A stretch of 64,000 nt of DNA from Gemmatimonas sp. (GCA_011390935.1 JAABRL010000012.1:1-64000), one strand, 5' to 3'; shown: positions 18,717-27,501, counted from the first letter of the stretch. Notes: generated by a model from the sequence alone, not told the origin. Numbers and translations: made by a program.

Positions 18717-20059
18717 CAGCTGCGCGACCCCTCGGATCCGCCCGCCGACTCGTCCACCTCTTCGGTCGTGAGCTCTTCGATGATCGCCATGATGCGATCG
18801 GCTTCCTCACCGGCGATGCCGGGGAGACGCACGAAGTCCTCACGCTCCAGATCCAGAATATCATTGAGCGTGCGATAGCCCGCCTCTTCCAGTACCGCGA
18901 CGGTGGCCGCCGGCATACCGGCCAGCTGACTGAGCGGCACATCTTCCTCGCCCTCTTCTTCCTCGGGGAGCGGCGCGAAGAGCGGCATATCCCCGCCCTT
19001 CTCGAGCCACTCGCGGCTGGAGTAGAGATCGATCTTCCAGCCGGTGAGCTCCGACGCCAGCCGCACATTCTGCCCGCTGCGCCCGATCGCCAGCGAAAGC
19101 TGGTCCTCGTCGACGACGGCCTGAATGGTGCGCGTGAGCGGGTCACTGAAGACGCGCGCCACACGAGCGGGCGCCAACGCCAGCTTGGCGAAGCGCTCCG
19201 GCTCGTCGGACCACGGCACGATATCGATCCGCTCGCCGCCCAGCTCGTTGACCACCGCCTGCACGCGCGCGCCCTTGAGACCGACGCATGCGCCCACCGG
19301 ATCGACGGCCGCGTCTCGCGACATCACGGCGATCTTGGTGCGGCTGCCGACTTCGCGCGCCGCAGCCTTGATCTCCACGATGTGCTGCTGGATTTCCGGC
19401 ACTTCGAGCTTGAAGAGCGCTGTGACGAACATGGCGTCGCTGCGGCTGAGAATCAGACGCGGCCCCTTGGGCGTATCTTCGACTCGCTTGAGCACGGCAC
19501 GAATCGTTTCGCCCTGATGGTAATGCTCGCGGTGGTTCTGCTCACGGTACGGGATGATGGCCTCGGCCTCCCGGAACTTGTTGAGCATGACCACGAGCTT
19601 GCCGCGCTCGATCTGCTGCACTTCACCGGAGAGCAGGTCACCCACGCGCTCGCTGAACTCATCCTTGATGCGCGTGCGCTCACCCTCTCGGACGCGCTGC
19701 AGGATGCGCTGCTTGGCGGCCTGGACGGCCGTGCGCCCGAACTCCGCGAACTCGACCGGGATTTCCATCACGTCGCCGAGCTGGAAATCGGGGTCTTCGT
19801 AGCGCGCTTCCTCGAGCAGCACTTCGCGCGAGGCATCGGTGACCTCTTCGACCACCGTCTTCAGGAGGACGATACGGATGGCGCCCTTGTCTTCGTCGAT
19901 CTCGATCTCGGCCTGCGCATTGGCGCCATGCTTCTTGGCCAGGGCGGCATGAATGCCGTCCTGCAGGAGTTCGTGCAGCTCGGCACGATCCATCTGCTTT
20001 GAATTGGCCAGCTCGCGGAATGCGGCGAGAATCTCGGCGGACCCGACCATCCGTGTCAC
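18716..20059 (-). CDS. nusA: Transcription termination/antitermination factor NusA
   Basis: RNA polymerase-binding elongation factor that controls pausing, termination and antitermination. The 447-residue protein has the N-terminal polymerase-binding domain (1-125), an S1 domain (about 130-200), two KH domains (about 220-350; VGACVGLKGARVQAVVNEL is the KH1 GxxG loop), an acidic linker (EEEEGEEDVP) and one C-terminal helix-hairpin-helix unit (GIAGEEADRIM). Its leader region holds a terminator hairpin, which is relevant because NusA itself could act there. Confidence 0.96.
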   Translation of the reverse strand: MTRMVGSAEILAAFRELANSKQMDRAELHELLQDGIHAALAKKHGANAQAEIEIDEDKGAIRIVLLKTVVEEVTDASREVLLEEARYEDPDFQLGDVMEIPVEFAEFGRTAVQAAKQRILQRVREGERTRIKDEFSERVGDLLSGEVQQIERGKLVVMLNKFREAEAIIPYREQNHREHYHQGETIRAVLKRVEDTPKGPRLILSRSDAMFVTALFKLEVPEIQQHIVEIKAAAREVGSRTKIAVMSRDAAVDPVGACVGLKGARVQAVVNELGGERIDIVPWSDEPERFAKLALAPARVARVFSDPLTRTIQAVVDEDQLSLAIGRSGQNVRLASELTGWKIDLYSSREWLEKGGDMPLFAPLPEEEEGEEDVPLSQLAGMPAATVAVLEEAGYRTLNDILDLEREDFVRLPGIAGEEADRIMAIIEELTTEEVDESAGGSEGSRS

Positions 20060-20062
20060 CCC

Positions 20063-20542
20063 TTAGCGTTTCCAGTGGAACGCGAGCCGCGCCTGCGTGA
20101 CGGCAGACAGCGGGAATCGGTATTCCACACCCTTGCCATCGCGCACAACCGCCTGCGTCGCGCCATCCTCACCATCCAAAGCAAGGATTTCGACTTCCTG
20201 TCGGCCCCCCGGGAGCGCGCCACAGGTGACTGTGGCATGCCGCCCGATGAACCGACGCCATTCGGACTCCGTGCGCAGCGGGCGATCCGCCCCGGGCGAC
20301 GACACCTCGAGCACATAGTGCTCCGGCATCCCCTCCAAGACATCGAGCCGGGCCTCGAGAGCCCGGCTCACCCGCGTGCAATCTTCCAGCGAGACCTTCT
20401 CGAGATCTCGACGTTCGACGCGAATCTCGAGGACCTGCCGAGCGCGTGACCCACCGCGCCGCAGCTCCACCAGATCATAGTCCAACTCGCCCAGCACTTC
20501 GGTGATGAGCGGTTCCAGCGAATCGCCTGCGTGCCCGGCCAC
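20063..20542 (-). CDS. rimP: Ribosome maturation factor RimP
   Basis: Needed for 30S subunit maturation. From the GTG at 20542 the protein is 159 residues, the usual length, with GDSLEPLITEVLGELDYDLVELRR at the N-terminus and YVLEVSSPGADRPLRTESEWRRFIG in the centre. This start is chosen over the in-frame ATG at 20584 because the upstream codons lie inside a terminator hairpin and because a GGAG stands 7 bases before the GTG. First gene of the rimP-nusA-infB-rbfA-truB-ribF transcript. Confidence 0.92.
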   Translation of the reverse strand: MAGHAGDSLEPLITEVLGELDYDLVELRRGGSRARQVLEIRVERRDLEKVSLEDCTRVSRALEARLDVLEGMPEHYVLEVSSPGADRPLRTESEWRRFIGRHATVTCGALPGGRQEVEILALDGEDGATQAVVRDGKGVEYRFPLSAVTQARLAFHWKR

Positions 20543-20559
20543 TTGAAACTCCAGAGAAC

Positions 20560-20588
20560 AAAAAAGTGTGGGGGCCATCCCCACACTT
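20560..20588 (-). terminator. Intrinsic terminator in the rimP leader (candidate attenuator)
   Basis: Stem AGTGTGGGG / CCCCACACT (9 pairs, 5-base loop) followed on the minus strand by six T residues. It lies between the promoter at 20635-20663 and the rimP start at 20542. The pgeF end at 20690 is upstream of that promoter, so the hairpin sits inside the rimP-nusA leader and is not simply the pgeF terminator. Confidence 0.85.
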
Positions 20589-20593
20589 CACAA

Positions 20594-20625
20594 CGCCCGG
20601 CGCACTCGAGATGAGCGTCCGGGCG
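20594..20625 (-). promoter_or_regulatory. Second leader hairpin upstream of rimP
   Basis: Inverted repeat CGCCCGG / CCGGGCG (7 pairs, 18-base loop) in the leader RNA between the predicted transcription start and the terminator hairpin. It may help or compete with the terminator fold. Only the pairing is seen; function is inferred. Confidence 0.45.
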
Positions 20626-20634
20626 TATTCATGT

Positions 20635-20663
20635 AACGTAGGAGGCGAGACGCGGAAGGTCAA
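20635..20663 (-). promoter_or_regulatory. Promoter of the rimP-nusA-infB operon
   Basis: Minus-strand -35 TTGACC (20658-20663), 17-base spacer, -10 TACGTT (20635-20640). Predicted start near 20628 gives a leader of about 85 bases containing two hairpins. Confidence 0.65.
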
Positions 20664-20689
20664 GGCAGATGGTGCTTTGGAGCATCTGA

Positions 20690-21412
20690 TCACGGCCGCA
20701 GGATCACGCCAAGCTGCCGCCCCGCATCCCCGCCCCGATGGCTGAACAGGCGCTCGCTGTCGCAGCGCGTACACCAGCGACTCAGCGAAACCGAACGAAC
20801 GCCGACGGACGCCGCCCGCTCGGCCAGCACCGCCCGCACGTCCAGACGCCCCTTGGCCGAGGCCGCCTTGCCCGTGACCGCCGTCAGCACCTCCGGGCCC
20901 ACCTCGTAACAGTGCCCGCAGATTGCTGGGCCGAGGTGGGCGTGCAACTCCTCCGGCGCGGCCCCGAGCGCCGCCAACGCGGCCACCCCGTGCTCGAGGA
21001 TGCCGGCCGCGGTGCCGCGCCAACCGGCGTGCAGCACGGCGATCGGCCCCGTCGGGTGAGCCAGAAACACCGGCGTGCAGTCGGCTACGGTCACCGCCAT
21101 GGCCACCCCGGACTCGGCCGTCACATGCCCGTCCCGATCGCGGCCGCGCAACCACCCGCGCCACCCGGTGCCGTGCGTTTCCAGCTCGGCGCCGTGCACC
21201 TGCCCGGCCGACGCCAGCGCGGGCGCCCCGGCCGCCCGACAGTCGGCCAGCAGCGCCGACCATCGATCCATGACCACGCCCACCGGCTCGTTGCTGCCCA
21301 GACCGAAGCTCCCCGCCGCTCGCGTGGTGGTGAAGGCGATCAGTCCGAGTGCCGCAAGCTCGTCAACAGGGATGGCGCTGGCGAGCGGTCCGGGCGACTC
21401 AGCCGCGGTCAA
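20690..21412 (-). CDS. pgeF: Peptidoglycan editing factor PgeF (laccase-domain multicopper/purine nucleoside hydrolase family)
   Basis: YfiH/YlmD family protein of 240 residues. Members remove wrong amino acids from cell-wall precursors or act as zinc-dependent purine nucleoside phosphorylases. The metal and substrate motifs are present: AGQVHGAEL (near 70), TVADCTPVFLAHP (near 107), LHAGWRGTAAGIL (near 127) and GPAICGHCYEVGPEV (near 160). The gene overlaps the end of murA by 14 bases, fitting a cell-wall link. Confidence 0.88.
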   Translation of the reverse strand: MTAAESPGPLASAIPVDELAALGLIAFTTTRAAGSFGLGSNEPVGVVMDRWSALLADCRAAGAPALASAGQVHGAELETHGTGWRGWLRGRDRDGHVTAESGVAMAVTVADCTPVFLAHPTGPIAVLHAGWRGTAAGILEHGVAALAALGAAPEELHAHLGPAICGHCYEVGPEVLTAVTGKAASAKGRLDVRAVLAERAASVGVRSVSLSRWCTRCDSERLFSHRGGDAGRQLGVILRP

Positions 21413-22694
21413 GCTCCACCCGTTCGATCACGGCCCCGAGCGCGCCGAGGCGCTCGTGGATGCGCTCATAGCCGCGCTCGATCTGGTTGGCGTTGTTGAT
21501 GGTGCTGGTGCCTTCGGCGCAACAGGCCGCCAACAGCATGGCCATGCCGGCGCGGATATCGGGTGATTCGACCGTCTGCGCACGCAAGCGATTCGGCCCC
21601 GCGACGAGCGCCCGGTGCGGGTCGCACAGCACGATCTTGGCGCCCATGCCCACCAGCTTGTCCACGAAGAAGAGGCGCGACTCGAACATCTTCTCATGCA
21701 TGAGGATGAGCCCGTCACACTGCGTCGCCGTGACGATCGCGATCGACATGAGGTCGGCCGGAAACGCGGGCCACGGCTGATCCTCGAGCTTGGGCACGTG
21801 CCCGCCGAGGTCGGGCTCGATCGCCAGCGCCTGTTCGGCGGGCACGATGAGGTTGTCCCCCTCGATGATGCAACGCACGCCGAGGCGCTCGAAGCCCATG
21901 AGCGTGGAGCGCAGGTGCGCCGTACCGGCCGCTTCGATGGTGAGCGCGGATCGGGTCACCGCGGCGAGGCCGATGAACGAGCCCACCTCGATGTGATCCG
22001 GGCCGATGCGGTGCGTGGCCGCGCCCAGCGTCGCGCCCCCGTGCACGGTGACCGTGTTCGTACCGATGCCCTCGATGCGCGCGCCGAGCGCGACGAGGAA
22101 ATGCGCCAGATCCTGCACATGCGGCTCGCTGGCGCAGTTGCGCAGGATCGTGACGCCCTCGGCGGCCACGGCCGCCATGAGCGCGTTTTCCGTGGCGGTG
22201 ACGCTGGGTTCGTCGAGGAACACATCCGCGCCCTGCAGCCTGGACGCGCGGAACGTGAAGGTCTCGCCCAACTCGTACGTGGCGCCGAGCTGCTGCAGCA
22301 CGTGGAAGTGGGTGTCGAGACGCCGACGCCCGATCACGTCGCCGCCGGGAGGCGAGAGCGTGACCTCGCCGCAACGGGCAAGCAGCGGCGCGGCGAGCAG
22401 GATCGACGCGCGAATGCGCACGCACAGCGCCGGATCGAGCCGAGCCGCCTGGACCTGCTTCGCGTGAATCTCCAGCACATCGGGGCCGGTCCACTCACAG
22501 CTCGCGCCAACACTCCGCACGAGCTCCACCAGCGTTTCGATGTCGCGAATGCGCGGCACATTTTCGAGGCGCACCGGATGTTCGGTGAGCAGGGCGGCGG
22601 CCACGATGGGCAGGGCGGCGTTCTTGTTGCCGGTCGGGCGAATGGACCCGCTGAGGCGGTGCCCCCCCTCGACGAGAAAACGGACTGACGACAT
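21399..22694 (-). CDS. murA: UDP-N-acetylglucosamine 1-carboxyvinyltransferase MurA (Asp in place of catalytic Cys)
   Basis: First committed enzyme of peptidoglycan synthesis, transferring enolpyruvate from PEP to UDP-GlcNAc in the cytoplasm. The 431-residue length is normal. Lys24 is in TGNKNAALP. The loop that normally reads PGGCxIGxRPxD here reads PPGGDVIGRRRLD, with Asp119 at the position of the Cys that fosfomycin alkylates. Asp at this site is known in Chlamydia and Mycobacterium MurA, which are active and fosfomycin-insensitive. The rest, including the C-terminal NNANQIERGYERI segment, is intact. Confidence 0.95.
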   Translation of the reverse strand: MSSVRFLVEGGHRLSGSIRPTGNKNAALPIVAAALLTEHPVRLENVPRIRDIETLVELVRSVGASCEWTGPDVLEIHAKQVQAARLDPALCVRIRASILLAAPLLARCGEVTLSPPGGDVIGRRRLDTHFHVLQQLGATYELGETFTFRASRLQGADVFLDEPSVTATENALMAAVAAEGVTILRNCASEPHVQDLAHFLVALGARIEGIGTNTVTVHGGATLGAATHRIGPDHIEVGSFIGLAAVTRSALTIEAAGTAHLRSTLMGFERLGVRCIIEGDNLIVPAEQALAIEPDLGGHVPKLEDQPWPAFPADLMSIAIVTATQCDGLILMHEKMFESRLFFVDKLVGMGAKIVLCDPHRALVAGPNRLRAQTVESPDIRAGMAMLLAACCAEGTSTINNANQIERGYERIHERLGALGAVIERVELDRG

Positions 22695-22884
22695 GCGCGT
22701 GGGGGTGGAGACGATCGGTTGGAATCGGACGGCGTAGGATCACGAAGCGCGGGACCAGCGTCAAGCGCCGAGTCATGTGGATGTGATACCCCGCACACTG
22801 TCGATCGCCTCGTTCAACCGGCGCACACGGCGCGGATTGCGTCCATTGCTTGACCCTGCGACCCGTGGCGGGTACGATCCGGCC

Positions 22885-23646
22885 ATGGTCCTCGACCTTC
22901 TCCTCATGCTCCAGCCGCCTGCGGCGATCGTGCGTGATACGATCGTGACGCTCACGATGCCGGCCGAACGTACGGCGTTCGACGTGGCCAGCGGCACGCT
23001 CCAGATCATCGTGTTGCTGGTCGGCCTCGTTGCGCTGATCGCGATGGCCATCACGGCACTCGCGCTCAAAAAGGTCATCGAGAAGCTGGAAGGCACGATT
23101 GATCGACTCGCCGCCGACGCGAAGCCGCTGTTGCATCAGGCCACACGCACGACCGAAGAGGCGCGGGATCTGGTCAAGCGCGTTCGCACCGAAGCCGAGC
23201 GACTCGCCGAAGCGACGGGCGCGGTGAGCGATCGCCTGCTCGACGTGTCCGACGCGGCGGGTGAGCGGCTCGATCAGGTGAATGCGCTGCTCGACGTGCT
23301 GCAGGACGAGGTACAGGAGACGGCCCTTTCGGCGGCGGCGACGGTGCGTGGCATGCGGGTGGGGGCTGTGGCCCTTGGGGCAGCGCTGACCGGCGTACGG
23401 GCGGTACGGCGACGTGCGGCAGAGGACGAGGACGAGGACGACGCTGATGCGGATGATGTCGAACTGGCTGACGATGATCAGTTTGACGATGACGCGTTCG
23501 AAGACGATCCGTCCGATGCGGATCCGAGCGATCGCCCATACTTCGCGCCTGGCGACGAACACGACGACGAGACGGGCGACGATGGCGTTGACGAGGAACC
23601 AGCCCGCCCGCGGACGTCGTCCTCGCGGCGGCGCCGCTCGCGATGA
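22885..23646 (+). CDS. DUF948-like membrane protein with coiled coil and acidic tail
   Basis: A single membrane helix (LQIIVLLVGLVALIAMAITALAL) is followed by a helical, heptad-rich stretch of about 100 residues (EKLEGTIDRLAADAKPLL, ARDLVKRVRTEAERLAEAT), then a strongly acidic tail (EDEDEDDADADD and similar) ending in a basic RRRR patch. This is the layout of DUF948 proteins, which have no established function. The ATG at 22885 is preferred to one at 22777 because the extra residues are basic and lack a hydrophobic segment. It overlaps the next gene by four bases. Confidence 0.6.
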   Translation: MVLDLLLMLQPPAAIVRDTIVTLTMPAERTAFDVASGTLQIIVLLVGLVALIAMAITALALKKVIEKLEGTIDRLAADAKPLLHQATRTTEEARDLVKRVRTEAERLAEATGAVSDRLLDVSDAAGERLDQVNALLDVLQDEVQETALSAAATVRGMRVGAVALGAALTGVRAVRRRAAEDEDEDDADADDVELADDDQFDDDAFEDDPSDADPSDRPYFAPGDEHDDETGDDGVDEEPARPRTSSSRRRRSR

Positions 23647-24575
23647 TACGCTGGGCCGGGTACGCCGCGGTCGCGATGCTCGCGATCGTGCTGCTGCCGA
23701 GCGATGCGTGGGCGTGGACACCGGGAACGCACGTGTTCCTCGGCGATGCAGTGTTGCGGCACCTGCACTTTCTGCCTGCGCGATTGGCCGAGCTGCTGGC
23801 CGCCTACCCTGCTGATTTTCTCTACGGATCGATTGCGGCGGACACGAGCATCGCGAAGAAGTACGCGGCGGTGGGCCGACATTGCCACGCGTGGCATGTC
23901 GGGCGCGAGATTCATTCGGAAAGCTCAGAGGGCGCACTGCGTGCGTTCTCCCTCGGCTATCTCGCCCATCTCGCCGCCGACGTGGTGGCGCACAATTTTT
24001 TTGTACCGCGCCAGCTGGCCGTGACGTCGAGTACGTCGGCGCTGGGCCACAGCTACTGGGAAAGCCGCATCGACACGCACATCGGCGACGAGTGGCCACG
24101 GCGCGCTCGGGAGCTGCTCTTCATGGACCACAGTCGCGCCGACCAGCTGCTCGACCGCATTCTGTCGCCCACGATCTTCGGGACCCCCACCAATCGACGC
24201 ATCTTTCGCGGCATGGTGCACGTGACCGACACGGATTCGTGGCAGCGCATCTTCAAGCTGATCAGCGAGAACAGTCGGTGGGATCTCACCGATGCGGATG
24301 TGAATCGCTATCTCACGCGTGCGTTCGACTACATCGTGGATCTGCTGGTGCGATGGGACGGCAGCGAAGGGTACGCGTACGATCCGAGTGGCGATGAACC
24401 GCTGCGGCAGGCGAAGAAGCTGCGCCGACTTGCGTTGCGGCAAGGTGGCGATGTGCGTGCGGCGCTGGAGGCGGATCGCACGTTCGGCATGCCGGTATCC
24501 ACGCTGGATTTTGCGGAGCGGATGGCGGCGCCGTTGCTGGCGCCGTGGAAGCGGGAAGTGTTGCCAACCGGGTGA
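23643..24575 (+). CDS. Zinc-dependent phospholipase C-like exported protein
   Basis: A 310-residue protein with a signal peptide (1-24, cleavage after DAWA) leaving Trp25 as the likely first mature residue. Bacterial zinc phospholipases C use an N-terminal Trp and several His/Asp to bind three zinc ions. Here WTPGTHVFLGD starts the mature chain, and HCHAWHVG and GYLAHLAADVVAHNFF supply further His and Asp ligands, as in Zn_dep_PLPC proteins. The substrate is not shown by the sequence. It is translationally coupled to the DUF948-like gene and ends 11 bases from the end of gatB. Confidence 0.75.
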   Translation: MIRWAGYAAVAMLAIVLLPSDAWAWTPGTHVFLGDAVLRHLHFLPARLAELLAAYPADFLYGSIAADTSIAKKYAAVGRHCHAWHVGREIHSESSEGALRAFSLGYLAHLAADVVAHNFFVPRQLAVTSSTSALGHSYWESRIDTHIGDEWPRRARELLFMDHSRADQLLDRILSPTIFGTPTNRRIFRGMVHVTDTDSWQRIFKLISENSRWDLTDADVNRYLTRAFDYIVDLLVRWDGSEGYAYDPSGDEPLRQAKKLRRLALRQGGDVRAALEADRTFGMPVSTLDFAERMAAPLLAPWKREVLPTG

Positions 24576-24585
24576 GGACGCCGAC

Positions 24586-26034
24586 CTACGGTATCCGGCC
24601 AGCCAGCAACTGGTTCACCTTTTTCGGATCCGCGCTGCCCTTCGATTTCTTCATCACCGCTCCAACGAGCACGCCCTGCAGCTTCTTCTCCCCTGCAAGA
24701 AAGCGCGCGGCTTCGGTAGGCATCTCGGCGATCACCTCGTCGATCCACGCCACCAGCGCTCCGTCATCGGAGACCTGAAGCAGTCCCTCACGCTCGGCAA
24801 TGAGACGCGGCTCTACGTCCTCGGCTTCGAGGAGGGCGAAAACTTGCTTGGCGGCGGTGTTGCTCACGGCACCGCTGGCCTCGAGCGCGATCAGCGCGCC
24901 GAGGCGCGCCACGGAGACGGGATGCGCCGATAGCGCACCGCCGCGTGCATTGACCGACGCCAGCAGCACCCCCAGCACCCAGTTCGCCGCTCGCTTGGCA
25001 TCTCCGGACGCCGCGGCGACCGCTTCGTAGCGATCGGCGAGCTCGACCGTCACCGTGAGCTGCTCGATCTCGGACGCGCTCAGTCCGTACACCGAGGCGA
25101 AACGCGCGCGCTTGGCCGCCGGCAGTTCCGGGAGTGCCACCCGATGCGCTTCAATGAACGACGGGTCGAGCACCAGCGGCGGTAGGTCGGGTTCGGGGAA
25201 GTAGCGATAGTCGTGACTGCCTTCCTTGCTGCGCGCAGGCCGCACCTCATTGCGCACGCCGTCCCACAACATGGTGCGCTGTTCCACTTCACCGCCTGCG
25301 CGCAAGACGGCGCATTGCCGCGCGAACTCGATCTCGATGCTGCGTTCCACACCGGAGATGGAGTTCAGGTTCTTGATCTCCGTTCGCGTGCCGAACGCGT
25401 CCTGCCCGACCGGTCGCGCGGAGATGTTCACATCCACGCGCAGCGACCCCTCCTCCATGTTCGCGTCGGAGACCTCCGTGTACTCGAGGATCTGCTTGAC
25501 GGCGCGAACGTACGCTCCGGCATCTGCGCTCGAGCGCAGATCGGGTTCGCTCACAATCTCGATGAGCGGCGTGCCGGCGCGATTGAGATCGATGGCGGAG
25601 AAGCCGGGGAACCGATCGTGCACCGACTTGCCGGCGTCCTCCTCCACGTGCACACGCGTGATGCCGATGACACGCGCTGTCCCGTCGGCGTTGGTGCCCA
25701 CCACCACACGCCCACCCGTGGCCAGCGGCCGATCGAACTGGGAGATCTGGTACCCCTTGGGAAGATCGGGATAGAAGTAGTGCTTGCGCGCGAACACGGA
25801 CACCGGATGCACGGTGCACTCGAGACCGAGCGACGCGCGGGTGGCGAGCTCGATGGCGAGGCGGTTGCAGACGGGCAGCGCCCCGGGCAGTCCGAGGCAC
25901 ACGGCGTCGGTGTTGGCATTGGGCGCATCGCCGAAGTTGGCGCTGGCCGCCGAGAAGAGTTTCGTGCGCGTCTTCAGCTGGCAGTGAATCTCCAGCCCGA
26001 TCACCATCTCATAGCCATCCGTCACGCCGCTCAT
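24586..26034 (-). CDS. gatB: Aspartyl/glutamyl-tRNA amidotransferase subunit B
   Basis: Binds the mischarged tRNA and phosphorylates Glu-tRNA(Gln) or Asp-tRNA(Asn) for amidation in the GatCAB complex. The 482-residue protein starts with YEMVIGLEIHCQLKTRTKLFS and has the conserved GLPGALPVCN, KHYFYPDLPKGYQISQF and AGTPLIEIVSEPDLRS blocks and a C-terminal YqeY-like tail. It overlaps gatA by four bases. GatCAB suggests that Gln or Asn tRNAs are made indirectly in this organism. Confidence 0.96.
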   Translation of the reverse strand: MSGVTDGYEMVIGLEIHCQLKTRTKLFSAASANFGDAPNANTDAVCLGLPGALPVCNRLAIELATRASLGLECTVHPVSVFARKHYFYPDLPKGYQISQFDRPLATGGRVVVGTNADGTARVIGITRVHVEEDAGKSVHDRFPGFSAIDLNRAGTPLIEIVSEPDLRSSADAGAYVRAVKQILEYTEVSDANMEEGSLRVDVNISARPVGQDAFGTRTEIKNLNSISGVERSIEIEFARQCAVLRAGGEVEQRTMLWDGVRNEVRPARSKEGSHDYRYFPEPDLPPLVLDPSFIEAHRVALPELPAAKRARFASVYGLSASEIEQLTVTVELADRYEAVAAASGDAKRAANWVLGVLLASVNARGGALSAHPVSVARLGALIALEASGAVSNTAAKQVFALLEAEDVEPRLIAEREGLLQVSDDGALVAWIDEVIAEMPTEAARFLAGEKKLQGVLVGAVMKKSKGSADPKKVNQLLAGRIP

Positions 26035-27500
26035 CGGTGCGCCTCCGCACCGAGTGCGTGCTCGAGTGCATACGCCACACGGAACATGGTGGCTTCGTCG
26101 AAGTGCGCTGCGAGCAGCTGCCCACCGACGGGCAGTCCATCAATGCGACCGATGGGCTGCGACATGGCGGGGACCCCCGCGAGATTGGCCGTGGCCGTGA
26201 AGATGTCGCTGAGATACATCTCGTAGGGATCCTTCTTCGAGCCCGCGAGGAACGCCGTAGTGGGCGTGGTCGGAGTGAGCAGCACGTGCACGCCACTCGC
26301 GAACACCTGCGCGAAGTCATCGGTGATGAGCCGACGCACGGCCATGGCGCGCTTGTAGTAGGCGTCGTAGTAGCCCGCCGAGAGCACGTACGTGCCGAGC
26401 AGTACGCGGCGCGTGACTTCGGGGCCGAAGCCCGTGGATCGGGACGCCTCGTACATGCCGCGCAGTCCTTCACCCTCGTCTACACGCAGCCCGTAGCGCA
26501 CGCCGTCGAAGCGCGCGAGGTTGCTGGACGCTTCCGCAGGCGCGACGATGTAGTACACCGGAATGGCGAGGTCCGTATGCGGCAACGAGACGTCACGCAG
26601 CTCGGCGCCGAGCCCTTGCAAACGATCGGCGGCGCGATCGAGCAGGGCGCGCATGGCCGGGTCGAGCGAATCGGGGAAGTACTCCGCCGGGCGTCCGACC
26701 ACGACGCCCTCGAGCGGGCGATCCCCCGCCACATGTCGCGCGGCGCGATAGTCGGCCACGGGTACGTCCACCGTGGTGCTGTCGAGCGGATCGACGCCTG
26801 CGATGACCTGCAGGCCGAGTGCCGCATCGTCGACCGACTGCCCGAACACGCCCACCTGATCGAGCGATGACGCGAAAGCCACGAGCCCGTGGCGTGACAC
26901 GCGACCATAGGTGGGCTTCACCCCGACGATGCCGCAGAACGCCGCGGGCTGGCGCACGGAACCGCCGGTTTCCGAGCCGAGCGCGATTCGCGTGACGCCC
27001 GCAGCGACGACGGCGGCCGAGCCACCCGATGAGCCACCCGGCACACGTGCGTGATCAAGCGGATGCTTCGTGCCACCCCACGCACTGTTCTCGGTGCTCG
27101 AGCCCATGGCGAACTCGTCCATGTTCGTCTTCATGGGAATCACGGCACCTGCGGCGCGCAGGCGGGCGACCACGGTGGCTTCGTACGGACTCACGTAGCC
27201 TTCGAGAATGCGCGAGCCACAGGTGGTGGGCATGCGCAGCGTGGCGATGTTGTCCTTCACGGCCACCGGAATGCCGGCGAGTGCGCCGCTCGGCGCGCCT
27301 TCGGCGAGCACCGCGCGTGCCCCCTCATGATCGCTCCACAGCACTGCGTTCAGCCCGTCGGGTCCCACATGGGCCGACTCGGCGGCCGCGATCGTGGCGT
27401 GAAGCGCCGCATCGGGCGGCAGCGTTCCAGCGGCGATCTCGGAGGCAACATCAGCCGCGGCACGTGACAACAGCGTGCCGCTCATGAGCGTGCCGCTCAT
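26031..27500 (-). CDS. gatA: Aspartyl/glutamyl-tRNA amidotransferase subunit A
   Basis: Glutaminase subunit of GatCAB that supplies ammonia. The amidase signature is complete: catalytic Lys in AGIPVAVKDNIAT, the Ser region GGSSGGSAAVVAAG, then GSETGGSVRQPAAFCG and GVKPTYGRVSRHG. The length is 489 residues from the ATG at 27500, which overlaps gatC by four bases. A tandem 15-base duplication at the start gives MSGTL twice, so translation could also begin at 27485. Confidence 0.96.
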   Translation of the reverse strand: MSGTLMSGTLLSRAAADVASEIAAGTLPPDAALHATIAAAESAHVGPDGLNAVLWSDHEGARAVLAEGAPSGALAGIPVAVKDNIATLRMPTTCGSRILEGYVSPYEATVVARLRAAGAVIPMKTNMDEFAMGSSTENSAWGGTKHPLDHARVPGGSSGGSAAVVAAGVTRIALGSETGGSVRQPAAFCGIVGVKPTYGRVSRHGLVAFASSLDQVGVFGQSVDDAALGLQVIAGVDPLDSTTVDVPVADYRAARHVAGDRPLEGVVVGRPAEYFPDSLDPAMRALLDRAADRLQGLGAELRDVSLPHTDLAIPVYYIVAPAEASSNLARFDGVRYGLRVDEGEGLRGMYEASRSTGFGPEVTRRVLLGTYVLSAGYYDAYYKRAMAVRRLITDDFAQVFASGVHVLLTPTTPTTAFLAGSKKDPYEMYLSDIFTATANLAGVPAMSQPIGRIDGLPVGGQLLAAHFDEATMFRVAYALEHALGAEAHR

Positions 27501-27501
27501 G
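27472..27501 (-). repeat. Tandem 15-base duplication at the gatA start
   Basis: Two exact copies of AGCGTGCCGCTCATG (27472-27486, 27487-27501). Each copy carries an in-frame start codon and encodes MSGTL on the minus strand. It gives gatA two alternative starts, only the outer one overlapping the gatC stop. Confidence 0.9.

Noticed and set aside
20557-20588. The hairpin at 20560-20588 as a terminator of pgeF only
   Set aside because: A promoter with good -35 and -10 lies between pgeF and the hairpin, so the hairpin is in the next transcript's leader; it may serve both.
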